Shown: piece after piece, positions 46,383 to 59,700 of the stretch | How positions within the stretch are numbered: position 1 is the first letter of the stretch | How the letters are laid out: the number at the start of each line of letters is the position of its first letter | DNA from: Lumnitzera littorea | Lineage: Eukaryota > Streptophyta > Magnoliopsida > Myrtales > Combretaceae | Length of the DNA: 64,000 bases | Direction: 5' to 3' | Assembly (NCBI GenBank): GCA_024138015.1 | Contig: JAMXBB010000009.1 | Location: 39,430,344-39,494,343 of the forward strand | The notes under the pieces: generated by a model | Told to the model about the DNA's origin: nothing | What the model saw: only the letters and a program-made list of their open reading frames with translations | The model's database searches: none | Translations under genes and position numbers: made by a program

Positions 46383-48192
46383 TCCCATATTCACAATAAA
46401 ATGCACCATTGTGATGGCATTAGTATTAGTCATATTGCTAACTAATAAAGCTTCGGCGCAATTAATGAGATAATAGAATTATATGGATATAATGGGGAGT
46501 CTAATAAAAATTAAATAAAAGTGATATAAGATAAATAGAACATGCAAAGATTATTAAAAAATCTTCATATGCATGTGTGTGTGTATATATATATATAATA
46601 AGATTACATAAGTTCTTTTACGAAATGTTAATTTCAAAAATTTGAGTTTAGAGGCTTTTATATGGAATACCCATAAACCCTTGAAATTTTACCCATACAT
46701 TAAAAAGGGCTAAAAAATATTTTGAAGATAAACTTAAAATTGCTACTAAGGGTTTTGAGAGATAAATTCAAAATCACTAAAAATGACTTTTAAGATAGCT
46801 AAAAGAGTTCGATTAAAAACATTGGAATCCAGTTACCACAAAAATTTTTTTTTTTTTTTTAACGTAGTCTTAGGAATGTGGAAAATCATTAGAGGTTCTC
46901 AACAGTAAACGTAGAAATGGATAAGGTTAGCTTAAAAAAATAAAAATGAAATAATCTAGAAAACTCCTACGCATACTCCAATTCAAATTTAAAGTTCCAA
47001 CATCAAGTCCTCAGAGTCCAAATGCCTAAAATCTTACTTAAGAAGGCACAAAAAGGGTGAACATTTAAGATTTTAATGATGTGAACTTGAGAAAATGTTT
47101 CTCATCCTTCTTCCAAAAGTCGTTTATCCTCGCCCCTCCATCCATATTATTTCTTCTCTTCACATTTTCAACTTAGTGGCCTCATAAGTGTAGACACACC
47201 TACTATAAGTAGAAAACAAGGACAAGAGTTATATTATTTGCTTCTATTCTATCCCCTTTGCCGTCCAAGCATTCTCTTCATATCCCAAACATTTTTAATT
47301 TCCACGTTTCATGCAAATGGCCAACTTCAACCTCAATTACACATGTAATAAAAGTAAGCTCAAGTGATCTAACAAAGAAGCTACGCTATCTTCAACATGC
47401 ATCATTACTGGAGTATATGTTTGAAACAAGGTAAGGCGATATTTAGAGATAAAATATCCACTGACTATCATCAAGATTGATCTTTAACATGTGTTGTTAT
47501 CTGTTCTTAGGAGAGCCATAGAATATAATTAAAGCCTCCATAATCAGCCAATTTCCTGCGTGGGCATCTCCCATTTATCTTCGAAAAACAAACCATCAAT
47601 CCCTCTTCTAATGAGCTCCATATGTCATCAACTCGTACACGCCCCACACTCTTTGAAGGTTGTCGTCAATGGTGGAGCACATGAGGCAAGCCCAAGAGTA
47701 ATAAAACATCTCTTTCTCGAAGAGGGCCAATGAAAAATGACCACAGTAAAAATGGGTACTTTTGCCTTCCATTTAATGCACCAACAGTACCCCTCTCAAA
47801 ACCGGTCCTTCCATAAGAGGTTAATTCCTTCCATAAACTATGAATTTGTTTCATCACAAAATCATGCTGAAGTTGCCAATAACTTTTTCATTCGAACAAT
47901 GCTAGGAGCCTACAACATCGTTTCTAAATTCCGCATTTTCGTAATAGGTAAGAACTAACATTGTAGAATTTTCTTCTTACATTCTCACTATAGAGTCTGA
48001 ACTAAAATTCTAATGAGTATACTTGTTGAACAACTTTAAACCCCATGCTGCAATGAAAGAAATGAATGTTTTTCCATATTCTTGACATATAAGTGAATAC
48101 AATTACGATTTCTAACTGAATGAACATCTAGTTGGCTTAGAAAATTATAATGTAATTTAGACGGTAAGGAAGATCTAAAGGAAAGTAGTCAA

Positions 48193-48213
48193 TAAATATA
48201 TATATATATATAT
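48193..48213. repeat. TA microsatellite
   Basis: An uninterrupted TA run of about ten units. Confidence 0.8.
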
Positions 48214-49479
48214 TTCTCAAAGTAGGGGCCTATTACATACTATAAGATAAATCTAAAGAATAACGTAGAACTAAAATAAATAATACGTTTAAACCCTTAC
48301 ATGTACTACACGTCATATGTATATATAAATATCATTTTTAGACATCTTATTATGCTATTATATTAAGCATGATACACGAAGTGTACACCTTAGAAAATAG
48401 TAGGTTAAAAAGAAATTAACATGATATTCCACAATCACAAGTATGATATGCAAACATATATGGACTACCACACGTGTATATTAGGAACACTAGAAAACGC
48501 ATATCAACTTCTTCTTATAAAATAAATGAATAAATATTTATATAACGAAAACGTATATATATACTATATAGACGTAGGTATGGGATATTATACATGTACA
48601 TATTACTCATAAATTTATTTAGAATAAACTCTCCTACTAAAGGAATAAAATATGCTAAGTATAGTCTCTAAGAGAACATATAAAATGAAACTAATATAAA
48701 TGCGTATGTAAATATATATGCTCCTACTTGTGTATAAGATACGCGTACATATGTCACTTTATCTCCTCCTTGAGATGAAGTTATCAAATATTATATAAGA
48801 GTTCTACGTTTATAATACAATGACATATTAAAGTCAATGAAACAATTAACACCGTATTAGGAAATATGCAAAGTTGCGGCCAATTTTAGGATCATTCACT
48901 TACATTTCTTAAAAATATACTTTAATATCTTCAAGTATGTCCATATACATGTAAGAAACCAAATTATAATAAAGAAGATATGATTAGAACATTGAACAAG
49001 GCTTCATTGGGAAAAAGAAGATAAATACAAATATAATACCTATTTGCTTTGATAGGTGACTTTGGCAACACTAGTGATTATCTCGAAGATTACTACAATC
49101 AATAAGCAAGATGGCCAGGTAAGTATTTACAATAACTATCATCTTGTTTTGTGCTTATAGTATAAGCTGCACTTAAATGATATTTTTATTTGGTTTGGCA
49201 TCGGGATTTGGGAAGCACCTATACATGTTTGGTTGATTTGATTGATATGCTACTTAAAGCTAAAGTGGAAAGTAAATTTGTTTGGTGGTTTTGAATTATT
49301 GCTACTATTGATTGTCTATGAAAATGGTTAGTCACCAAATCAATGAAGTTTAAGCATATCGCAAGCAAACCAAAACAAGTCATGCATTGAATCCTTGCAT
49401 ATTCCATCCTTATTGTCATCATTGTTATATAGATAATGAAAAGAATGTCTTAAGTCGGGTTCTTCTCATGTAATTGCAA

Positions 49480-51010
49480 ACTAAGTAATTTTGAGGATTG
49501 TCATGTAATTGTATGGGCCGATATTTTGTTGAAGGCGGCATGCATATGGAAGTGCCCGTAGCTAGGGGAACATTTCATTTCCATTCCTTAGGGCAGTAGC
49601 TAAGGAGATTCTCTACCAAGTGAGTAGCTATAAGATCCTTCTCCTATGATGTCTTTAATTATTTGCCTCATCTTATAGAGAGGACTATAATTAATAGAGA
49701 GCAAAGGGTTGAATCTTTTATTGATAATGTTGAGAAAAAATAGATTCTTTAACGTTTATAAGGTATGGTCTCAGAGATTGAGATAGCAATAATTAAAGAA
49801 ATTCCTTTATCGGCACAATTAATGGAGGATAAAGTTGTTTGGTTTCATTAAAGAGATAGATGCTATTCTGTAAAATGAACTTATAAAAAGAACTAGATGA
49901 ATGTGAAACAGTAGTAACTAACAAATTCTAGTCATATTGCTTCAAGACTGGAATTTGGTCTAGTCTACAAAAGTACAACCCAAGGTGAAACATTACTTAT
50001 GGAAGTGTAGTAATAATGCCATTGCAACCAATCTTAATTTGTTTAAAAGAAACTATAGGGCGACCCCTTCTTGCTGTTTTACAAGGAACAAGAAAGCATT
50101 AAGCATTTGCTTTTAGGCCGTTATTAGTAAAAAAGAATTTAATTCCAACAACTTGGATTAAGGATTGAGGGGTTGGTTATTGTTAGGTTTGTTCTTGAAT
50201 CTCATTTTAGATTTTACATGTTTTGGGTTGTGACTAAAGGAATGTGATGCAACATGTGTTTTTGAATGTCTGGCATATATGGAAGCACAAACGCAAGTGT
50301 GTCTTCAATCATAAGGATCTTGTACTAGGACTTGTTATCAAGAGGATTGCTAAGTCATTAGAAGAGTTGAAGGTTCCATACTTTGTTGGCCTAAATGTTG
50401 ATGTTTCACAAGAAAATCATATTGGTTGTAGTAGAGCTTATGATGTGGAACAGTAAATGAATAAATGGCATCGGCCTCTTGATAATTACATAAAGATTAA
50501 CATGTATATTGCAGTAGATTCAATAAACCATAAGGCTTGTATTGGTATTGTAGCCCAACATTCTTCTTCCTTTTTTGTAGTATCAGTCGTGAAGTTATGT
50601 TTTTATCTTGACATGGAGACTGCTAAAGTAGTAACTATATGTAAAAGTATGCGAGTGGCAAAGTCAGAAGGTTGGTGCAACATTTAGGTGTAGATAGATT
50701 CTTTACTAGTTTTTAATTGTTTATCAAATAAATCATTGGTTCCTTAGACTAATAAGGTGCTTTTTGTGGATATTCGTTTCTTGAAGGATAGTTTTTTAGT
50801 TTGTTCTTTTCTTTTTGTTAAGAGAAAAGTGAATGCATGTGTTGACTGGGTAACTTCCTAGGAAAAAGAGAGGATGAGCATTGTTTTTAGGGAATCCAAT
50901 CCCAAATCGCCTTTAGCTTATCTTTTGTTCTTTGATTATAGCTCTAAACCATCGGATGGTCTTTTGTAAGTTTCATATATGAATAAAATCCTTTGCTTTG
51001 GTGGGCAAAA
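49480..51010 (+). mobile_element. LINE (L1-type) 3' relic with RNase H domain
   Basis: The frame at 50244-50456 has VWHIWKHKRKCVFNHKDL, the linker after the zinc-binding region of plant LINE proteins. The next frame, 50457-50687, starts the RNase H domain: WHRPLDNYIKINMYIAVD, where the normal second Asp position is altered. It continues after stops to about 50960 with KVNACVDWVTS and a SKPSDGLL tail. The 3' end is at AATAAAATCCTTTGC near 50981-51000 without a clean A tail. The part at 49480-50240 holds RT C-terminal and zinc-binding fragments in broken frames. Confidence 0.75.
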
Positions 51011-51466
51011 AAGATAATTATGTATTGCCAGTTGTGAATTCTAACATGGTAATGGGAATGATGCTAGTACATTATATACTAGAAGGATATAATATATATG
51101 TTGTTTTCTAGAGTGCGGATTAAATTCGTTTAACTGCTTTATATTTATGAAGTTCAAATTTTTATAATAAAGTTACTATTATGAGAGCTGGAAGAGTAAT
51201 TATTGTTTATATTTCTATAAATTGTCAACTAATACAATTTTCAATGCTTTACATCCTCTTACGATAATATAAGTATGTGATGAACTATTCATGTTGCTCA
51301 ATTTGGGTGCAACAATGGTTTGCACTAGTTTACAATGATTTTAACTAATGCAATGTAATAGCTTGAAATTGTTAGTCATTATAAATCCATTGCTTATTTT
51401 TACTCTTGGTAGAAATATGTAAGTCTCATAACTACAACTAAATCCTCCTATAATAAACAAATATAC

Positions 51467-51499
<33 letters not shown>

Positions 51500-51914
51500 T
51501 ATAATACACACAAATGTAACTATTCCAAATTTGCTTGTCCATAATTTTTTTAACATGAATCTCCAAAATTACAAAACATTAAGAGTTATTAATCAACCTA
51601 AGCTTACATAATCCTATATTGTCAAATTTATTTGATGCACTAATGTCTCTCGAATTCCTACATTAGAGATTATATCATCATTTTTAACTTGTAGACATCA
51701 GTGAAATATGAAGCTTGGTACAAGAACTGCACATATACATACATGTGATACATCATATAGGCCTAAATGGGTACAGTAATGCATTAACCATAGCAATTAA
51801 TAGATATCCATCACTTATAAAATTTCCAACACTAGATATGAATAAGACCATGATAGTTATCAAATTTTCAACTAAAATAAATTCCATTATCAAATTGGAT
51901 CTAGAATCCTAATA
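51011..51914. other. Intergenic sequence with TA/CA microsatellite
   Basis: No gene. A TA run followed by a CA run is at 51461-51501. The open frames here are microsatellite-driven or have no domain. Confidence 0.5.
51461..51501. repeat. Compound TA/CA microsatellite
   Basis: About ten TA units followed by about nine CA units. Confidence 0.85.
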
Positions 51915-52210
51915 TCATATGAAGAATTTGAATACTACAAAACTTCCATATGAATCTAAAGATTCTAAGACCACATTGTGAAATTGAAGAAATCTTAAAC
52001 CACATTATGAATCCAAAACTTCTAAGAGCTCATGATAAATCCAATTATTCAAAGACCACAACATTAATTTGAGGATTTCAAGACTAAATAGTAAATCCAA
52101 AATTTTAAGACCACATTATGTACAAAGATCCTGAGACCTTAATATGAATAAGAAAGTTCCAATACCCCTTGATTAATTCCAAGACCTAATAATGAACTAG
52201 GTTACTTATA
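51915..52210. repeat. Degenerate tandem repeat, about 30-bp period
   Basis: Variants of TGAATCCAAAATTCTAAGAC followed by CACATTA recur about nine times with strong divergence, for example near 51950, 51982, 52008, 52035, 52070, 52100 and 52130. No open frame runs through it. Confidence 0.55.
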
Positions 52211-53014
52211 TGATTCGGGATCTGTACTCTAATTATGTAATGGGACAAAGAAAGTTTTCTCTTTGAAAATGCTTTAGATCAAGCATGATTCTTTGATTTA
52301 ATCATGGAGGTAGATTAGATAAAGGCATGAGTCGAAACTCTAAACATTACTTGATTTATTGGTAGCAAATGTAGCACTCAGCATAATTATATAGTCATTA
52401 ATGTAGAAATTTTCATGTACATAACTCATTCAAAATAGAAATTTTATAGTTATAGTCAAAGTAAATAATCTAACAATCACGTTAATCCTAGTTTTATGAA
52501 ATGTCATTGTAAAAGGCGAAGTTTTAGCTATAATTATCAAAATTGTGATTCTACTTGTACTATATATGAGTTAACAATTTTAAAAAGTTTTTCTAAAGTT
52601 AAATTGAGTACAAAATTGTTTTTGTATAGACTATGCTAGAACCACCAACTTATATCTTAAACTTTATAAAAATTTATATTTTTAATTGAGTTCGTTGCTT
52701 TTATCTATTTGAGTTAAATTGAATAAAATTAGAAAATGTAATTAGGTTTCTACAAGCCCATCAAGTATAAAGGCACTATGTCATTTTCCCATCTTATTTT
52801 AATTATTCTCCTCTTTCTCTCCCTTGTAGTCTCTTATTCAATGTTTGTAGCATTCATTCAGGCTTTAGCTCTAACACCAAAGTTTAGAGGAAAATCTATT
52901 CACTTAAATTTATGTCATCACTAACTCGAAATTAGTTTAAAAAATATTTGGTTTTTTCAATTCATTTCTTTTTTTTCCCTAAATATGGACTCTTCTTATC
53001 CTTCTTTAGTACAT

Positions 53015-53037
53015 GTTATATATATATATATATATAT
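53015..53037. repeat. TA microsatellite
   Basis: An uninterrupted TA run of about eleven units. Confidence 0.85.
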
Positions 53038-55050
53038 GTTTAATATTTATTTATTTCTATCATTGTTTAATATTTTTTTTTACAATTACTATGGTTGATC
53101 TATAATTTTGAAAGCTAATTGATATAGGTTATAGAAACATATATTTCTATCCCTTGATGTGATAGATCCTTTTAATTGTTGTAGATAGAATTATGAGTTT
53201 AATATCCTTGGTTTTAGTGAAATGAGTATGAGATACCTTACCAAAATAATGTAGAGAAAATTGGGAGCTTTATGTTGTCTTTATTATTCTCAAGAAACTT
53301 CAAACTTTGTAGCAAAAATCAATCAAGTTTTATATTTTAATAAAGCCATTTAAGTTACCTAAGTTAATCAAAGGAAAATTTGATTAGGTTTTTTATATTA
53401 TAAATGAATCAAAGCCATGTTTATCTTAGTATTATTTTCGAACTATAGAAGATTTAGATTGTAGAACAACATAAATAGAAAGGATTTAGATGATGCACAT
53501 TAGCTTTGACACAAATATTAAACACTTCTAACATACTTTCTCATTGTTCTTCAATTAAGATTATAGATAGGGATAATTGCGGTTCAACTCGTTGTGGTTT
53601 ACCTCTTTGAATTAAATTGAACTTAATATTACAATTTGGTTCCTTTTCTCAAACTTGACCCTATGGTTTGGTTCAATTTTTTCAAACCATGGAAAAATTG
53701 TTCGATTCGGTTTGATTAATTATTTACACCAAGAATCTTAAAATATTTAGCAAAAATACTCACTCTTTAATGTAAGTTTTCCTAATTATCGAGAAAAAGA
53801 AAAGTATTTTCAATCCAATTTCGATACAATGGAACTAAAACTTTTCCAAAGTTGATACTTTTCACATCTCATACAATTTATTAGGGCACTATACATTAGA
53901 AACGACTGTTAAGTCATGCTATAATTTAGTTGGTACTTTAGGACATAGGTAATGTGCAAATTTATGTAGGAGAAATAGCAAAAAATCATTCTTCCTTTGT
54001 TTTTCAAATCTACAAAATATAAATGGAATATTTGAAATATTTAGTTTTGCACTATTCATTCACATTTTTATTTAAAAGTAAAAATATAGTTAAATGGATA
54101 AAAGAAATTCACATTATTTGAAGAAGGATACTATCATCAAATTTTCACTATCAATATAATGATTAGAGCTTGTTTTTTTTTTTTTTTCTTGTTTTCCTAT
54201 TTCTAATTCTTTGGTCCAATTTGTAATCTTTTCGAATCTAAAAAAATGGTTTTAACCTTATTTGTAGTTCTGCTTGGTCCAATCTTATTCAACTCGCGAT
54301 TTGATCGGTTTTTTTAATCATAAACTTGGTTGTATATATATAATTATTTTTGTTAAGGGATTAATTCGACTAGGATAAGATAAATGTGTTTATTTGAGAA
54401 TTTGGGACTCAAATGGTTGCTGTCTCTCGGTGAAAATAGCTTAAATTTCATGGCTATCACCATAAGAAAATTGGGTTTTCCACATTAGTTGATAATTTCC
54501 AACTTTTCTATTAAATTTAATTAGTTGTGCTTTGCAATGACTATATCAAGGAAGGCTGAATGATTCTAAACCTTTAAAAAAAAATAATCTCACAAGAGCA
54601 TGTTTATAAAGAGGTACTTGGTATAAATGCATATGCTTAGCACTCATCTCCCTTTATAATTTGTAAATGTAAATTAGTGCTTACCTGAAGGGAAATTCTT
54701 CACAAAGAACCGGTTCTTTATTTTATTTTTTTATGCCATAACTAATTAGTTCTATTTGTTTAGTATATTAAATAGTAAGTTACTCAAAAAAGTATATTAA
54801 ATAGTCTTTTAATTAGTTTTTTAGTTAGCTTTTTTAATTCATAGGACCTATAAAATAATTAAATAAAGATGAAAAGCTTTTGCTTAAAATATCTATTTAT
54901 AAAGTAAATGAGCACTTAGATAAAAACGTGCTTGAACTAAATACTCTTCTTTAAAAACCCTTTTATAAACATAGTCCGAGTTAGTCTTTGACTTCCAAAC
55001 CCGTAGATTGCATAGTAATTGCAACTTTCCTTCCCTGATATTGTTGTATT

Positions 55051-55466
55051 TAGGATGGATAAAAAGACAGATTGAACTGCAAACACAACCAAACTAAAAA
55101 TTCAAATTCAACATCCAGTCTCATCACGTAACTCCACTTCAAACATAGTAAGTGTCTCTACGTCTTCTTGAAAATACAAACAGTGTCAAAATATTCAATG
55201 GAGGAAGCCAAACCATTTTGTGGCCATTGTACTAGAATGTTAATAGCTGGAGTTATAAACGTGATTAGATTAAACAGTTGGTCATCCTAATTGAGTTGGC
55301 ATTGAATGATTTAGATTGTGATAATGGTTTGAATTGAACGATTTTTTCCATCTAAAAATTTACAAATTGAACTATATGATTGAATTTAATTTCAAAAAAC
55401 CTCTCAAATTAGGTTTGATTCGATAAAGACAACAAATCTTATTGAACCAAATCATGCCCACCTCTA
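55051..55466. mobile_element. hAT-like non-autonomous element
   Basis: A 416-bp element beginning TAGGATGGATAAA and ending TGCCCACCTCTA. The ends are imperfect inverted repeats of the TAGGGGTGGGCA type known from plant hAT elements. The flanking octamers GTTGTATT (55043-55050) and GTTATAAT (55467-55474) agree at 6 of 8 positions, the length expected for hAT target-site duplications. There is no transposase; the interior is AT-rich with GAACCAAA-type words. Confidence 0.6.
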
Positions 55467-56798
55467 GTTATAATTTTCAAATTCATATATAATCTATAAT
55501 TATTCATTGGGTATAGATAGACCTTCTAAATATTTACCTTTCCATAATCTTTTAAAACAAACTAATAACTTCCAAACCATTTCTAGCTCCAAAATTGCTA
55601 GTAATAGGATCATAAATAGGGATGATTTTGGAACTTTAATAATTATTTGAAATGTATATGCATGGATTCAATAGTTATAAAAAGGTGGAGTTACCCTTAA
55701 AGTTCTATTGACATGTTATCAATAGTTTAGGAAATGTAATTACCATGTATGCTTCTTTGATATTTTATATGCATATCATAAGATGGATAATGGAGGTAGA
55801 AGAGAAGAGAGACGGGGCATTCTTTGAATCAGCTGGGAAAAAATAGCTGATTTTTCAGTCTTTTATGTACTTTTTTTTTTATTTTGTAGTAATGTTATAT
55901 ATATATATATATTATATTTTTTTTGTGGTAATTGTATTTTCTCTATAGTAACGGAGATAAAAAGTTGATACCCATGAACTTTTTGCAACATTTTAGTAAT
56001 ATTGTCGTTATATAGATATAGTGATAAAAACGTGATAAAAAATTAATACCCACCAACTTTTTTTTTTTTTTTTTTTTAACTTTTTGATCTCACGTGCATT
56101 TTCTGGTGGACGAGCGGTTGAAAAATTAGTTGCATATTCGCGACGGGTTGTAACATGTAAGTATCGCCCAAAGAGGGGCATATAATGGGACAGGACAGTG
56201 AAGTAGCTTATCTTTGTCTTTTTTTCCATTGGTGTCTTTTTTTTTTCCGAGGCTTTTACCTATTTCCTTAGTGATGTTACGCATAGATCAAATAATCTAT
56301 TTGATAGTATATTGAGTAAAAAAGATTTATGCGTATCTCGACTAACAAATGAACTTCGTATGATAAAATTTTACAGATTTTATCGTTAAAAAATGAAATT
56401 TTTATTTTGTTTTTTTATATTATTTTACATAAGAGAATCATGCATGTCTCATCATGCTCTTCATCAAACTTTTTCATTACATAGACTCAACTATGCAATC
56501 ATGCAAATCTTCATCGTAATCTTCCTCTTCATGGCATATAAAAAGAAACGGAGGAAAGAATATGGAACCTCAACATTTTGAATGAGATCTCGTCACAATT
56601 GTAGTCGATATGTTATATAAAGGAGCTGCAATATACACTTACATGGGCATAAAGCTGTAGGTAGCTCGGTGAAGTCAATATGGACAAATAAAAGGTAAGG
56701 GACCTAAATTGACCTATTAAATGGTTCATTTAATCAGGTCTTCTTGATGTTAAATACGAAGCTTTGGAATTTTATATAGCATATTGTATGGTGGCTTT

Positions 56799-59700
56799 TT
56801 ATTTCGATTCTGCCCACTTGTCTAAATGCTTACGTGCTTTCTCTGCCTGCAAATACGAAATAATAATTACAAATGATATCAGAGAAACAAATAAATAATT
56901 TGGTTAACCTTGTATATAAAATATGGGCCTCATGTATACATATTTTCAACATATAAAAGTTCAAAAAATTAGCTTTGACCAGATAAGAAAGGTTTTATTA
57001 AAAGAACTGTCTAAATAATATGAACATATAAATAAAATTTTAACATGGACAATCATTTGTGGAATTACTCTCAATAAGTTTTAAGTACGGTGATATAAAT
57101 GTTCAGTTGTCATTTTCTCTTACTTATTACTAAACTTTGCACATAACATTTCACTTTTCGTAAATCTGTTTGTCTGATGTTTTGGGTATCTTTAAAAAAA
57201 TAAATGAATTGGCAATAAACAAAAATTAATTAACAAATAAATTGCGGGTAACGCTATTGACTCAGCCTTATTTACCTCCTTTTCCCAGTCACATCGAACC
57301 GTGATGATTGCCAAAATCAAGGTTTGTATTGCAGTTCCACCAAAAATCATTCCGGCCCATATCCCCTACGTTATTTTAACAGTAGGAAAAAGAAAATGAA
57401 AGTTGTTGAAACAAATTCACATCTAAAATTATAAATCAACAAACATAAAATCATACCGTAACTAAAATTTAAAATTTTAAATCATAAAGTTGTTAACCTG
57501 ACATCTATCTTGAAATTGGAGAAGCAGAATTTGATTTTGAACAAAAACCTTTCATTTCATACATATTGTTTGACGGATTTCCGCCAAAATCTCAACGTAC
57601 AAATGGATGGAATTAATCAATAAATATAGAGCAATGCTTGATCTAATGGATTAAACTTTCATTTTAGATGATTGTAGATTCAAAATTTATGATTCGCTTA
57701 GCGTTTTCAATTGAAGCGTGTGTTATTTAATAAATGTAAAATTATGTGAAGATGATAAAAAGCAATCCCACGTAGAAGGCATCCAAGATATAATGAGACT
57801 ACCAATGCAAGGCAGAAATCAAAATAGAGATCCGTCTAATCATCTCTTGTATCATGAATTAGTTTATTCATTTGGATCAGATATATTACTTTGGCATTTC
57901 AAATAAATATTAGGAGAGTAATCTGCGTACCATGACACCTTGGTTGAAGCCCCATCCCATTAAGAAGCCAAGAGGAACTCCTATGAGATAATAGCAACCT
58001 AAATTTATATATGCGACGTAAGATTGCCATCCCGATCCTATTGCTACTCCTGATACAACATGAAATACAAAGTATTAATTTGTAACATAAACCATTAAAG
58101 AGTAGAAACCGTAAAGTAACGATGATAACAGGATAATTGGAGAGTGCATTACAAATTTATTAAAATATTGTACTTAACCAATAAAGCAATTAGGAAGTTG
58201 TAACCGAGTAAGTAAGTGTATAAATCGGAGGAGTTAGTGTTAAGCTGGTAGAGTGTGTGTGTGAAGTACAAATGTGAGAACATGACAAGTGAGTATTCAA
58301 GAGTGAAGAGTGTAAGTATGTTGTGCAGTGCAACTCAGTATGTTTTAGAGTAAGAAACTTTGTGAGTGATACATAGGAATAAAGTGAAAGGAATTTAAAG
58401 TGCATTTATGTGTGTATACATTCTGTTTGTGTTGTTGCTGTTAATTTTCTAGTGCATCCGTTTTACAACAGTGGTATTAAAGCCACTTGGAAGAAATCTA
58501 GATCTTTGAAGTTGTGTCTTGTTTTTGGTGATTTGCCAATGACGAATGGTGTTGATAATTTTGCTACTATGCTTCCTATTCTGAATGGAAAAAATTATGA
58601 TAAGTGGTGTATTCAAATGTGGGTTCTCTTTAGGTTTTAAGAAGTGTTAGAGATCATTAGTAGTGGATTGTAAGAATTAGGAGAATTCACATCTGATACT
58701 CAGAGAAGCCAAGGAAAAGGATTGCAAGGCCCTTCACTATATTCATTAATGTGTAGATGTTACAAATTTTGAAAAGATTGCATTAGCAAAGGTAATAAAA
58801 GAAGCTTAGGATATGCTTGAGAAATGCTATAAAGGGGCTAATAAGTTGAAAAAAGTTAGACTATAGACTTTAAGAAGGCAATATGAGCTATTGCAAATGG
58901 AATTTAAAGAGAGTATGGATGATTTTTGTACTCATATCACATCCTTGATGAATCAAATGAAATTTGATGGAGAAATTATGACAAATATAATGATAGTGGA
59001 GAAAATTCTTTATATTCTAACCCCTAAATTTGATTACATGGTAGTTGCGAATGAAGAATCTAAAGATCTTTCTGACTTGAAGCTCAAAGATTTGCAAAGC
59101 TCACTAGAAGCTTATGAACAAAGGATAAATGAAAGAAATGCACACAAGAGTATGGAGCAAGCGCTTCAAGCACAAATTAAATGGAGTGCTTCAGACTCTT
59201 TTAGCGGTCAAAGAGGACGAGGAAGAGGGAGAGGAAGGGGGCATGGTAGGAGTTTCTTGAATCAAAGATGTGAACAAGAATAATTTGGTGATCATGTTAA
59301 GTCTAATATGATTAGTGCTCAAAGACGTAGTGGTTCGCATGAAAGAGGTACATGAAGGATATTTGATATAAGAAATAGTCAATGCTACAATTCTCAATGA
59401 GTTAGACACTGTAGACAAATGTAGAAATTTTAAGGGGTCTCCAAATAATCAAGAAGAAATGGTTGCTTATGCCTAAGAAGAAGATGAATCAAATCATGTC
59501 CTTTTGATGGTTACAACTATCTTAAACAATTCTAATACGAACTCCTAGTACTTAGATATAGGATGCTCGAACCACATATTTGGAAATAGAGAGTAGTTTG
59601 TTGAGCTTGATGAATCTTGCAAGAATAGAGTCAAACTTGCGGATAATAGTGTTGTTGTAGCAGAAGGTATAGGCAAGATATTGATTTAACAAAAGGATGG

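Larger units (their letters stand above)
45246..49480. other. AT-rich intergenic sequence, no gene recognised
   Basis: Very AT-rich with many TATATGTATA-type words (45550-46620 and 48190-48800). TA and TG repeats occur near 46354-46382 and 48193-48213. The part at 47050-47960 is less AT-rich, and its minus-strand frame at 47666-47857 has some protein-like character, but no domain could be named. It may be a decayed transposon. Confidence 0.5.
52211..56798. other. Intergenic sequence, mostly unassigned
   Basis: AT-rich, no gene. It contains TA microsatellites at 53015-53037 and 55895-55912, T runs near 54172-54187 and 56060-56077, and one hAT-like element at 55051-55466. Segments near 53568-53735 and 54180-54330 carry the GGTTTGGTTCAA-type words common at the ends of plant DNA transposons, but no element could be delimited. 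Confidence 0.5.

Noticed and set aside
45500..46620. A pair of LTR-like repeats between 45.5-46.6 kb and 48.2-48.8 kb
   Set aside because: They share AT-rich vocabulary only; no collinear blocks could be aligned by eye.
47666..47857. Minus-strand 63-codon frame as a gene
   Set aside because: Too short and no domain; similarity to LINE proteins was suspected but could not be supported.
53568..53735. A third hAT-like element starting TAGGGATAATT and ending TTACACCAA
   Set aside because: Termini match only weakly and no 8-bp flanking duplication is visible.
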